From NCBI RefSeq assembly GCF_003119115.1, contig NZ_CP022365.1:1-64000 (forward strand): a stretch of 64,000 nucleotides of DNA, written 5' to 3'. Of the stretch, positions 53,002 through 60,074 are shown in pieces. Source of the stretch: Azospirillum sp. TSH58. Lineage in GTDB: Bacteria; Pseudomonadota; Alphaproteobacteria; Azospirillales; Azospirillaceae. The notes beneath the pieces were generated by a model. That model was not told the DNA's origin. It made no database searches and saw only the letters and a list, made by a program, of their open reading frames with translations. Every line of letters starts with the position of its first letter. The first letter of the stretch is position 1. The translations under genes and the position numbers were made by a program.

Positions 53002-53498
53002 TGGACGTCTCCTGGAACTTGATCGACATGGTGCGAAGGGGAAGGCGATGCGGGCGGGGCCCACCCTTCCGACATGGCCGCGTTCCATGATCCGCCCCCT
53101 GCCCCGTCCCATACCCCATCATCGCCCGGAATCGCGGCCGATTTCCGGTCATCACGCGTAATGTCATTAACCAGATCGTCAATCATCATGGCCTCCGATC
53201 CGCGGCTATGAAATTCAAGTCAAGTCACCGCATCCGTGTTTCTTATATAAGCACCGCCGCGGAGCTTCGGCAGAATGGCGCAAGGATATTCGGAACATTC
53301 CGCTTTGTTTCTGAAAACAGCCCCGGAAACGCGTCAAATTTATCGCAATCCGGTGAAGGGAACGGCGTCCGCAGCCGGGACCAACCGGCTTCCCCTCATT
53401 GGATCGAGCCGTCCCGAGGCGCCTGCCCCGTCGGGGAGCAGGCGTTCGCCGGCAACGGTGCGCGGCTTGGGGGACGGCTTGGGGTGGACGGCTTCAGG
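53002..53498. other. Intergenic region with candidate terminator hairpin
   Basis: About 500 bp without a convincing gene. A stable hairpin (CGCCTGCCCC at 53420-53429 with GGGGAGCAGGCG at 53433-53444, one bulge) lies about 55-80 bp beyond the stop of the minus-strand DUF2382 gene and may terminate that operon, although no T run follows. The part near 53190-53330 is less GC-rich and may hold the promoter of the 53001 gene. Confidence 0.45.
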
Positions 53499-54257
53499 TC
53501 AGCGCTTGGTGGCGGGGCGGTCGCCGGTGGGCTTGACCTTCACATCGGTGCGCCGCGCCGAAGCTTCCACGGTCTTGTCGTGCTCGGTCGCCTTCTTGGA
53601 CAGCACGACCTCCTCGACCACGCGCGCCTCCTTGGTCACCTCCGGCGTCTCGGAGGTGGCCGTCATCTTGACGGTCTTCTCCTCGAAGGCGGCGTCCGCC
53701 TCACGGGCCCCGAGAGCCCGGTCGGCCTTGTGGCGCTCGACATCCACCTTTTCCTCGCGCAGCCGGACGGTCTCCCGAACCGGCGTCTCGGTCACCTCCG
53801 TCGTGACCTGCACCCCGCCCTTGCTGACGCGGCGCTTGCCGATCTCCACCTGCTCCTCGACCACGGGAACGGTCTCCTCCTCGTCCGTGCCGCTGTCCGC
53901 CGTCTCCTTGTCCGCCTTTCCACTGTCCGCCTTCGCCGGCTTCTTCGGCTGATGCGAGGAGGCGTCGGGCAGGTCGATGGCGCCGTTCTCGTCAAGAATG
54001 GCTTCCGCGGCATCCGCGTCCTGATCGGCGATGTCGGCCGCCACCAGGGTGTGGCCCTGCTTGATCGCGGCGGCGTACCGCTGGGCGATGTCCTTGGTGA
54101 AGCCGTGGCCCAGCAACTCCTGCGTCGCCTTGTCGGCGTTGCCGGCTCCGTCGAAGGTGTCGATGTCCTTCTCCCGGCAACCGGCGGCGACGAGGGCCTG
54201 GAAGGCCTTCTTGGCGGCTTGCGGCTCCTTGTACAGTCCTACGACGATGGTGCTCAT
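53499..54257 (-). CDS. YsnF/AvaK-type stress protein with DUF2382 (copy A, long)
   Basis: A 252-residue protein. Residues 1-95 (MSTIVVGLYKEPQAAKKAFQ; GHGFTKDIAQRYAAAIKQGH; TLVAADIADQDADAAEAILD) form a GSP17M/heat-induced stress-like domain. A charged K/D/E linker follows. The DUF2382 domain is PVVEEQVEIGKRRVSKGGVQ, ETPVRETVRLREEKVDVER and VRVVEEVVLSKKATEHDKTV-like sequence. DUF2382 proteins are induced by desiccation, radiation or osmotic stress in several bacteria; the biochemical role is unknown. The domain is an amphipathic alternating-charge beta pattern. It is last in a minus-strand operon and paralogous to the protein at 56808. Confidence 0.85.
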   Translation of the reverse strand: MSTIVVGLYKEPQAAKKAFQALVAAGCREKDIDTFDGAGNADKATQELLGHGFTKDIAQRYAAAIKQGHTLVAADIADQDADAAEAILDENGAIDLPDASSHQPKKPAKADSGKADKETADSGTDEEETVPVVEEQVEIGKRRVSKGGVQVTTEVTETPVRETVRLREEKVDVERHKADRALGAREADAAFEEKTVKMTATSETPEVTKEARVVEEVVLSKKATEHDKTVEASARRTDVKVKPTGDRPATKR

Positions 54258-54294
54258 GATGGTCTCCGTTGAAGTCAGATGATGGCGAGGCCGG

Positions 54295-54693
54295 TCAGAC
54301 CTCGGTGTCGGGCGGGGGTTGCACCCGTTCGATGATGATGTCCTGGCGGCGGACCGTGACCGTGTCGTCGAACCGGCGGGTGGCGGTGTCGCGGGTGATG
54401 CGCACCTCCTCCACCAGCTTCAGCCGCAAGGTCACGGTCGCGACCTCCTCGACGACCGAGATGATGGTCGTGTCGCCCTCCTGGCGGTCGGCGATCGGGT
54501 GATCGACGAACCGGTCGCACGGCACCCGCTCGATCCGGATCGTCTGCACCGACAGGTCGGCTTCGACCGGCTGCTCATGCTCGTGGGTGACGGTGTGGGC
54601 CTGGAGCGTTTCCGTGACCCGCTCGCGCTTGCGGATGGTCACCTGCTCCTCGACCACCGGAAGCGTGTGCTGTTCGTTGATGGGCGCCTTCAC
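54295..54693 (-). CDS. DUF2382 protein (copy A, short)
   Basis: A 132-residue protein. It has two DUF2382-like stretches, PVVEEQVTIRKRERVTETLQ and ISVVEEVATVTLRLKLVEEV, joined by RIERVPCDRFVDHPIADRQE, ending in VTVRRQDIIIERVQPPPDT. I favour a GTG at 54693, because AGGAGG stands 7-8 bases upstream; the ATG at 54726 has no such site. It is 37 bp upstream of the long DUF2382 gene in the same operon. It is paralogous to the short protein at 57690 (the VDRVPP-RKDGD and RRQD parts match). Confidence 0.75.
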   Translation of the reverse strand: MKAPINEQHTLPVVEEQVTIRKRERVTETLQAHTVTHEHEQPVEADLSVQTIRIERVPCDRFVDHPIADRQEGDTTIISVVEEVATVTLRLKLVEEVRITRDTATRRFDDTVTVRRQDIIIERVQPPPDTEV

Positions 54694-54774
54694 GGGGGGT
54701 CCTCCTGCCGCTGCATGGGGTGGCATCGCCGTCCCCCGAACGATCGGCGGATGGTTGGACGGCTGCCGGGCGGG

Positions 54775-55404
54775 TCAGGCCGGGCGCCGGTCCCGCTTGC
54801 GATCCGCCTCATCCAGCGTATGGGGCGCCATCTGGGTCGCCATCTGGGTCGAGGACCGGGCAATGCGGCCGTTGGCGTCGAGGAAGGCCTGCAGCCCGCC
54901 AAGCAGGTAGCGGTTCCCGGCGAGCAGGACGTCGCTCGGGCTGCGCGCCCGGAGCATGTCGTTCATCATCTCGCTCTGGCGCTGGGCCGCTTGCTGCATG
55001 TACCGGACGATCTCGGAACACGCCGCCTCATAGCGCGAGGTCATGGTGTTGCCGAACTCCATGGCGGCCGTGAGGTTCTGTTCGGCGGGGCGGGCGATGT
55101 TCTGGACCGCGCGACCGGCCAGTTCGCCACCGGCGGCGAATTGCTGGGCCGCCCGCTCGGTCAGCCGTTCGGCGGAGCCGCCGGTTTGTGCCTTCCTTCC
55201 TTCGAAAGAGCGGCCTTCGAAAGACCGGCCTTCGAGAGAGCGGGCCGACTGGTCGTGGGGCTGCTTGGTCTCGGGCTTGCCGGACTTCGTCATCCCCTCG
55301 TCGCTGGCGCTGCGGATGCTGTGGGTTTTGGGGTTTTCCGTCTTCGCGGCTGCCTCGTCGCTGGCGCTGCGGATCGTGTGAACCGGGGACGTGCCGTCGG
55401 CCAT
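54775..55404 (-). CDS. Phasin-like protein
   Basis: A 209-residue protein. The C-terminal half (EQNLTAAMEFGNTMTSRYEA; ACSEIVRYMQQAAQRQSEMM; NDMLRARSPSDVLLAGNRYL) is the amphipathic helical pattern of phasin_2-type granule-associated proteins, where SPSD-x3-x-Q/L-x-x-Y/F is common. The N-terminal ~90 residues are low complexity with a repeated IRSASDE motif (twice) and an EGRSF repeat. The ATG at 55404 has GGAG six bases upstream; a 25-residue extension to 55479 is unlikely. A role on PHA granules is inferred from the fold and the nearby phaC. Confidence 0.65.
   Translation of the reverse strand: MADGTSPVHTIRSASDEAAAKTENPKTHSIRSASDEGMTKSGKPETKQPHDQSARSLEGRSFEGRSFEGRKAQTGGSAERLTERAAQQFAAGGELAGRAVQNIARPAEQNLTAAMEFGNTMTSRYEAACSEIVRYMQQAAQRQSEMMNDMLRARSPSDVLLAGNRYLLGGLQAFLDANGRIARSSTQMATQMAPHTLDEADRKRDRRPA
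55200..55244 (-). repeat. 15-bp tandem repeat in the phasin-like gene
   Basis: Three near-copies of a 15-bp unit (TTCGAAAGAGCGGCC) encode (S/F)EGRS repeats in the low-complexity N-terminal part of the 54775-55404 gene. The unit is a multiple of three, so it preserves frame. Confidence 0.8.
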
Positions 55405-55631
55405 GTTGAACTCCAATGACTGATCGATAATTGATTGAGGGCCAGGGAGCGGGTGGGCTCGACCTGTTGTGTCATGCATCTATATTATGACGCACTGCAC
55501 AATAACAAGTGTCATCAAATGAAATAATCAGATAACAGTCAAAGAAAATTGATATTGATAAAATATCTGTCAATGAAACTTCTAATAAATTCGGGGGCAC
55601 TCGACGCCTTTGATTTTTCTTTTTTCCACAA

Positions 55632-55669
55632 AAGTCCCGGATATAGCGAGAAGTCCCGGATACAGCGAG
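55632..55669. repeat. 19-bp tandem direct repeat
   Basis: AAGTCCCGGATATAGCGAG (55632-55650) is followed immediately by AAGTCCCGGATACAGCGAG (55651-55669), with one mismatch. It lies upstream of the minus-strand phasin-like operon and could be a regulator-binding pair, or a simple duplication. Confidence 0.75.
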
Positions 55670-55725
55670 AATAACTGAGGAACTTTTTGCTGCATCGAGC
55701 AGGAATGGGCCGGTCAAGAAAGGAG

Positions 55726-55757
55726 GGAGCCCGCCGCACGCCGCGATTTCGGGCTCC
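55726..55757 (-). terminator. Candidate terminator for the PhnA-like gene
   Basis: GGAGCCCG (55726-55733) pairs perfectly with CGGGCTCC (55750-55757). On the minus strand the stem is followed by CCTTTCTT. It lies 45-76 bp beyond the stop of the 55802-56728 gene. Confidence 0.5.
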
Positions 55758-55801
55758 ACGCCGTCGTCGACGGCGGTGGCCGGTCATCCTTGCCGGTCGG
55801 T

Positions 55802-56728
55802 TTATCGAACGACGCGCTGGGTCACCCGCAGCCGGCGCTGCACGGCCAGGGAACCGCCGACCGCCGCGGCGACGGCGCCGAGCAGCAGGACGGCGAAGCC
55901 GGCGAAGGAGGTCCGGGACGCCGCCGACGCGCTGGAGTCCGCCGTGTCCTTGGCGGTCTGCACGGCCTTGTCGCGGGTCTGCTGCAGCTTGGCCTGACCG
56001 TCCTCGAAACGCTGGGCGGCTTCGTCGTGGCTGATCTTCATCTGGACCGCCATGATGGTGATGATCCGCTCCTTGGCCGCCGCCTCGCCGCCGCCGCCCG
56101 CATAGGTCACCAGATCGGTCGCGATCGCCTTCTGGGCGTCCTGCGGGCTCATCGTGGCCGGATCGGGGTTCGCCGGCTGCAGATACGCTTCAGCCTGCTG
56201 CCGAACCATGTCGGGGGATACTCCCGCCGCCTGGGCAAGCGGCTTGGCCGCGTCGCCGAGCCCGCTGCCCGCCGCCGAGGTCACGCTGCCCAGGGCCGAG
56301 AAGCCGCCGCCGATGATCCCGCCGATGGCCGAGGTCAGCAGCCAGAACGTCACGAGGGTGGTGATCCCCCAGGTGACCAGGCCGTGCAGCATCCCGTCGA
56401 ACCGGATCTCGACACCGGCCAGCCAGGCCGCGACATACCCGCCCGCGGCAATGGCCAGGCAACTGCTGACGACCCACCAGATGCCCGCTCCGATGCCCAG
56501 GCTGCTGGCGCTCGGGGTGCTTCCCGCGTTGGTCTCGACCGTGCCCAGGCCGATGCCGGCGCCCAGCAGGCTGAGCACGAGCTGGATGGCGAGGGCCAGG
56601 ATCACGCCCCCGAAGATCGCCGCCCATGAGATGCGGCGGTGGATGTGCGAGTGCCCCTCCGTCGTGGTGGTGGTCTCGAGCACGCCCGATCCGCGGAGCG
56701 GCGGGGCGGCATAGGTGTCCGTTGACAT
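55802..56728 (-). CDS. PhnA-like membrane protein
   Basis: A 308-residue inner-membrane protein. The start MSTDTYAAPPLRGSGVLETT is followed by RRISWAAIFGGVILALAIQL (helix 1), then AGIWWVVSSCLAIAAGGYVA (helix 2), LHGLVTWGITTLVTFWLLTS (helix 3), an alanine/glycine-rich part, a ~100-residue soluble helical segment (AAKERIITIMAVQMKISHDE; DKAVQTAKDTADSS), and a C-terminal helix (FAGFAVLLLGAVAAAVGGSL). This is the layout of proteins annotated 'PhnA-like' in Rhizobiales; they have no proven role. The ATG at 56728 has GGAG eight bases upstream. It is in the stress operon between the DUF2382 pairs. Confidence 0.75.
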   Translation of the reverse strand: MSTDTYAAPPLRGSGVLETTTTTEGHSHIHRRISWAAIFGGVILALAIQLVLSLLGAGIGLGTVETNAGSTPSASSLGIGAGIWWVVSSCLAIAAGGYVAAWLAGVEIRFDGMLHGLVTWGITTLVTFWLLTSAIGGIIGGGFSALGSVTSAAGSGLGDAAKPLAQAAGVSPDMVRQQAEAYLQPANPDPATMSPQDAQKAIATDLVTYAGGGGEAAAKERIITIMAVQMKISHDEAAQRFEDGQAKLQQTRDKAVQTAKDTADSSASAASRTSFAGFAVLLLGAVAAAVGGSLAVQRRLRVTQRVVR

Positions 56729-56807
56729 TGCGGTCGCTCCGGAAAAGGGCGTTCGAGGTCCCTGACGGCGCCCCGAACGCAGGTTGGCAGGGTGAGCAGG
56801 ATTCGGA

Positions 56808-57635
56808 TCAGGTTTTGGCGACGGGCGGAGCGGTCGGAGTCGTCTCGATCTCGACATCCTCGCGGCGCACGGTGTCCCGCACCGTCTCGACGCGCTCCGT
56901 CGCGTCCTTGCGCAGCACCACCTCTTCGGTGACGCGGGCGGTCTTGCCGACGACGGCCTCCTCGTCCACCTCGGTCATCTCGACCGTCTTCTCGGTGAAG
57001 TCCACGTCTCCGACCGGATGGTCGCCGGTCACCGCGCGGCGCTCGACCGTCACCGTCTCGTCGCGCAGGCTGACCTGCTCCTCGACCGGCGTTTCGACCA
57101 CGAAGCGGCGGACGCGGGTCGTGCCGCGGTTCACCGCGCGCTTGCCGACCTGCAGCTGCTCCTCGGACAGTTGGATGCTGCCGCTCTCGGTTGCGCCCTC
57201 ATTGGCCGCGGCCATTCCGGCGGCGCCTTCCCGTGTGGGGGTCACCGGTGTGGCCGTGACCGGCGACGTTGCGGTGCTCGTCGTCGTTCCCGACAGCCCG
57301 TAGCCGGACGCCCGCTCGTCGATGTCGGCCGGGCCGTGCCTCTCCAGGATTTCGCTCACCATCGTGGCGTGCTGCGCCGGAGTCCGGACGGTCACGACGG
57401 TCGAACCGCTGTCCAGGCTGCGGTCATAGACGGCGTCGTCATGATCCGGGTCGCCGCCGAACAGGCTGGCCCAGAAGCCCGTCTCCTGGGCGGGGGCCGC
57501 CGCGGCGGTTCCCGGTGCCTTGCGGGCGTGCCGGCTGATCGCCTCCGCCGGAACGTTGGCCGCCGTGAGGTCACGCACGGCGGCATCGGCCTGGGCGTCC
57601 GTGTCGAAGATGGCGACGATGGTTTCGTCCGTCAT
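56808..57635 (-). CDS. YsnF/AvaK-type stress protein with DUF2382 (copy B, long)
   Basis: A 275-residue protein. The N-terminal ~100 residues (MTDETIVAIFDTDAQADAAV; FGGDPDHDDAVYDRSLDSGS; TVVTVRTPAQHATMVSEILE) are a small alpha/beta stress domain. A T/S/P-rich linker follows (TATSPVTATPVTPTREG), then DUF2382: IQLSEEQLQVGKRAVNRGTT, TPVEEQVSLRDETVTVERR and ARVTEEVVLRKDATERVETV. It pairs with the short gene at 57690 just as copy A pairs with 54295. AGGAGAG precedes the ATG at 57635. Function is unknown; stress induction is inferred from family knowledge. Confidence 0.85.
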   Translation of the reverse strand: MTDETIVAIFDTDAQADAAVRDLTAANVPAEAISRHARKAPGTAAAAPAQETGFWASLFGGDPDHDDAVYDRSLDSGSTVVTVRTPAQHATMVSEILERHGPADIDERASGYGLSGTTTSTATSPVTATPVTPTREGAAGMAAANEGATESGSIQLSEEQLQVGKRAVNRGTTRVRRFVVETPVEEQVSLRDETVTVERRAVTGDHPVGDVDFTEKTVEMTEVDEEAVVGKTARVTEEVVLRKDATERVETVRDTVRREDVEIETTPTAPPVAKT

Positions 57636-57689
57636 GTCTGTCTCTCCTGGAGGGGGTTTGATCGGGCTTGCTCTCTGAGCCGGCGCCCA

Positions 57690-58103
57690 TCAGCCGGTGT
57701 CGTCGCGCCGGTCCGGCGGAGTGCGGCTGATGTCGGCGTCCTGGCGGCGCAGCGTCACCGTTTCCCGGTGACGCTCGGTGACGCGGACCCGCCGCATGTG
57801 GATTTCCTCGCGGAGGACGAGCCGGCGTTCGATGACGACGACGGCCTCCTCCTCCACGACCGGAATGATCGTGAGGTCACCGTCCTTGCGGATGGGCGGC
57901 ACGCGATCGACCACCCGGCCGACGGCCACGCGCTCGATGGCGACCCGCTCATGGGTCAGCTCCTCGTCCACCAGCCGCTCGTTTTCGTGGGTGGTGACGG
58001 AGACCCGGACCGTATCGCCGGCGGTGTCGCGGCGTGTGACCACCGCGTCCTCGGCGTGCAGAGGCACCACCGGGTCGCGGGGCGGGGTTGGGGCGGACGA
58101 CAT
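57690..58103 (-). CDS. DUF2382 protein (copy B, short)
   Basis: A 137-residue protein. It reads VSVTTHENERLVDEELTHER, VAIERVAVGRVVDRVPPIRK, DGDLTIIPVVEEEAVVVIER and RLVLREEIHMRRVRVTERHR, the short-form DUF2382 pattern with alternating charges. AAGGC lies upstream of the ATG at 58103. It is 54 bp before the long copy B gene and leads this minus-strand run. It is similar to the short copy A protein at 54295. The 58104-58337 gap upstream holds no gene and is a likely promoter region. Confidence 0.75.
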   Translation of the reverse strand: MSSAPTPPRDPVVPLHAEDAVVTRRDTAGDTVRVSVTTHENERLVDEELTHERVAIERVAVGRVVDRVPPIRKDGDLTIIPVVEEEAVVVIERRLVLREEIHMRRVRVTERHRETVTLRRQDADISRTPPDRRDDTG

Positions 58104-58337
58104 GCAAAGGCCTTGTCAAACGATGATGAGGATGTCTCGCGGAGGCTGGCACCGCCCTGACGCCGGAGTCCGTTGACGCCGGGGTCCGTTCGCACCACGG
58201 CGAACCGGTCGACAGCCCCATGAGAAGGAACAGCCTCCGATCCGGGAAGTTGGCCGCTCCGGCGAATCCAATTCCGGTGAGCGGCTATGCACATCCGCAC
58301 CGATGCCGACCGCGGTGAAAACAGGTTGTTTCCCGTA

Positions 58338-59267
58338 CTACCGGTTCGCCTTCCCATTTGACGACCGATCCACCCCTTCGGGAGACAGTGCCTGGGCAAG
58401 ATTTCGAACGTGGCCGCCGATGTGGGTCAGGACGGTTCTGATCCGGGGCGTATGGCGGTTGTCGCGGTGCACGACGAGCCAGATCGCGACGCCTGGAGGC
58501 GGCGATGGCGGCGTCAGGCGCCTCAGGCCGTTTTCCCGATCGGCGCGGAACCGCGCCAGACAGGCCAGCCCACCGCCCTGCGCGGCGGCCAGCACCGCGG
58601 CCTCGTGGCTGTTGGTCAACATCGCGACACGGGCGCGGGGGGCCAGATCGGCCAGCCAGTTGGTCTGCGCCGCCTCCTGGATGTCGTCGGTCTGGGTGAT
58701 CAGGTGATGCCCCGGACAACCGGCCTGATAGTCCGGCTCACCCTGGCGATCCAGGTAGGCCGGCCCCGCGTAGAGGCCGAAGTCCAGGCTGCCGATCTTC
58801 CGGACGATCAGGTCGTGCAGTTCCGAGCGGGTCAGGCGGACGGAGATGTCCGCTTCGCGCATGGCGAGGCTGAGTTCGCGGGGGTTGGAGATCAGCTCGA
58901 CCATCATCTCGGGATGGTCCGCGTGCAGCGCCGCGACGCAGGGCGCCAGGATCTGGCTGGCGACGGTTTCGGCGCAGGTGACGCGGACCAGACCGGCCAG
59001 ACGGGTGTCGCGTCCCCCGACGTTGCGTTCCAGGGTGAGCGCCTCCGCTTCGAGCCGCTCCGCCTGGACACGGACCTCCTCGCCGGCCAGCGTCGGCAGA
59101 TACCCGTCCGGCGTGCGGTTCAGCAGCCGGACGCCGAGGCTCGCCTCCAGCGAGGCCAGCCGGCGGCCGACCGTCGATTGGGCGACCCGCAGGTCCCGTG
59201 CCGCCGCCGAAAGGCTGCCGGTGCGCGCCAGGGCCAGAAAGAACCTCAGGTCGTCCCAATCGAGCAT
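58338..59267 (-). CDS. LysR-family transcriptional regulator
   Basis: A 309-residue regulator. The N-terminal winged helix is LDWDDLRFFLALARTGSLSA, AARDLRVAQSTVGRRLASLE and ASLGVRLLNRTPDGYLPTLA. The periplasmic-binding-like effector domain contains GLVRVTCAETVASQILAPCV, LISNPRELSLAMREADISVR and LARFRADRENGLRRL. This subgroup (LysR of the 'LDWDDLRFFLAL' type) often controls adjacent genes. The ATG at 59267 is chosen because the motif begins at once; upstream residues to 59384 are low complexity. It is divergent from the OsmC-like gene (59518), which it may regulate across the 250-bp gap. Effector is unknown. Confidence 0.9.
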   Translation of the reverse strand: MLDWDDLRFFLALARTGSLSAAARDLRVAQSTVGRRLASLEASLGVRLLNRTPDGYLPTLAGEEVRVQAERLEAEALTLERNVGGRDTRLAGLVRVTCAETVASQILAPCVAALHADHPEMMVELISNPRELSLAMREADISVRLTRSELHDLIVRKIGSLDFGLYAGPAYLDRQGEPDYQAGCPGHHLITQTDDIQEAAQTNWLADLAPRARVAMLTNSHEAAVLAAAQGGGLACLARFRADRENGLRRLTPPSPPPGVAIWLVVHRDNRHTPRIRTVLTHIGGHVRNLAQALSPEGVDRSSNGKANR

Positions 59268-59517
59268 GGACCCACCGCCAGGCGTGTTCGCCGTCCCGTC
59301 CGCCGGTGCCGGACGCGCGCCGCGGCGAGGGGAACCGCTTGCGGTGATCGGCCCGGCCTTCTCCGGCCGGGGTGGCCACCGCACAACCGCATCAACCGCT
59401 CAGCGGGCCATCCGGCACCGGCGGGCCCCCGGCCGGGATAACGCGCTCCCTGTTCGCCGGTCTTCCGGCACCCGGCGCGACGGGAAGACCGGCGCGACGA
59501 GAAGAAAGGACGCTGCG

Positions 59518-60045
59518 ATGCCCAAGCCGCCCTCCCGGACCGACGGGGAAAAGAGACATCCGGACGCCGTTCGGACGCTGCGGTGCCGGACCGTCGCCGA
59601 GGATCGCTTCCAGCAACGGAACCACATCCGCGATCTTCCGGACGGCCCGCTGGTCGGGAGCGGCGGCACCCCGACCCCCTCGGAGGCGCTGTTGGCCGCC
59701 CTCGGCTCCTGTCTGTCCGCGGGCATCCACGCCGACGCCGTCGCGCGCCACATCCCGGTGCACCGGCTGGAACTGGTGGTCGAGGCGGAGATCGACAGCA
59801 CGGCCGGATGGACCCTTGGCAACGCCGAACCGGGGCCGATCGGCTTCGAGGCGATCCGCGTGACCGTCCACCTGGACGCCGATGCCCCGCGCGACGTGCT
59901 GGCCGCTCTGGTCAGGCACGCGACGCTGTGGTCGCCGGTCGCCAACACCCTGCACAACCCCGTGCATCTGGACATCGCCCTGGCCGACGGCGCCCTGGCC
60001 GACGGCGCCCTGGCCGACGACGCCCCCGACACGCGTCCGGCCTGA
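59518..60045 (+). CDS. OsmC-family protein lacking the second cysteine
   Basis: A 175-residue OsmC/Ohr-type protein. PSEALLAALGSCLSAGIHAD carries the first redox cysteine in the conserved GSC context. The later position that normally reads C-P-V-x-x-T is here LWSPVANTLHNPVHL, with Ser instead of Cys. Without the second cysteine a normal two-cysteine hydroperoxidase cycle is unlikely, so it may be a non-peroxidase OsmC relative. The start follows AAAGGA with a spacing of 7. The C-terminus has an ALADG repeat encoded by a 15-bp tandem unit. The divergent LysR gene may regulate it. Confidence 0.8.
   Translation: MPKPPSRTDGEKRHPDAVRTLRCRTVAEDRFQQRNHIRDLPDGPLVGSGGTPTPSEALLAALGSCLSAGIHADAVARHIPVHRLELVVEAEIDSTAGWTLGNAEPGPIGFEAIRVTVHLDADAPRDVLAALVRHATLWSPVANTLHNPVHLDIALADGALADGALADDAPDTRPA
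59986..60030 (+). repeat. 15-bp tandem repeat at the OsmC gene C-terminus
   Basis: Three copies of GCCCTGGCCGACGGC (last copy diverged) encode ALADG units just before the stop. The unit is a multiple of three. It alters only the C-terminal tail, after the domain core. Confidence 0.8.
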
Positions 60046-60074
60046 ACGTCTTCGGGCTTGAGCTTCCGGGGCCG

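Larger units (their letters stand above)
55405..55801. promoter_or_regulatory. AT-rich upstream region of the phasin/DUF2382 operon
   Basis: About 400 bp between the phasin-like gene start and the PhnA-like gene stop. The 55480-55640 part is strongly A/T-rich (TATATTATGACG, AAATGAAATAATCAGATAAC) and likely contains the minus-strand promoter. A 19-bp direct repeat is at 55632-55669 and a hairpin at 55726. No gene is seen. Confidence 0.45.

Noticed and set aside
53190-53350. EcfG-type general stress promoter (GGAAC-N16/17-CGTT)
   Set aside because: GGAAC occurs near 53293, but no GTT box is found at the right distance. No convincing match was found before the DUF2382 genes either.
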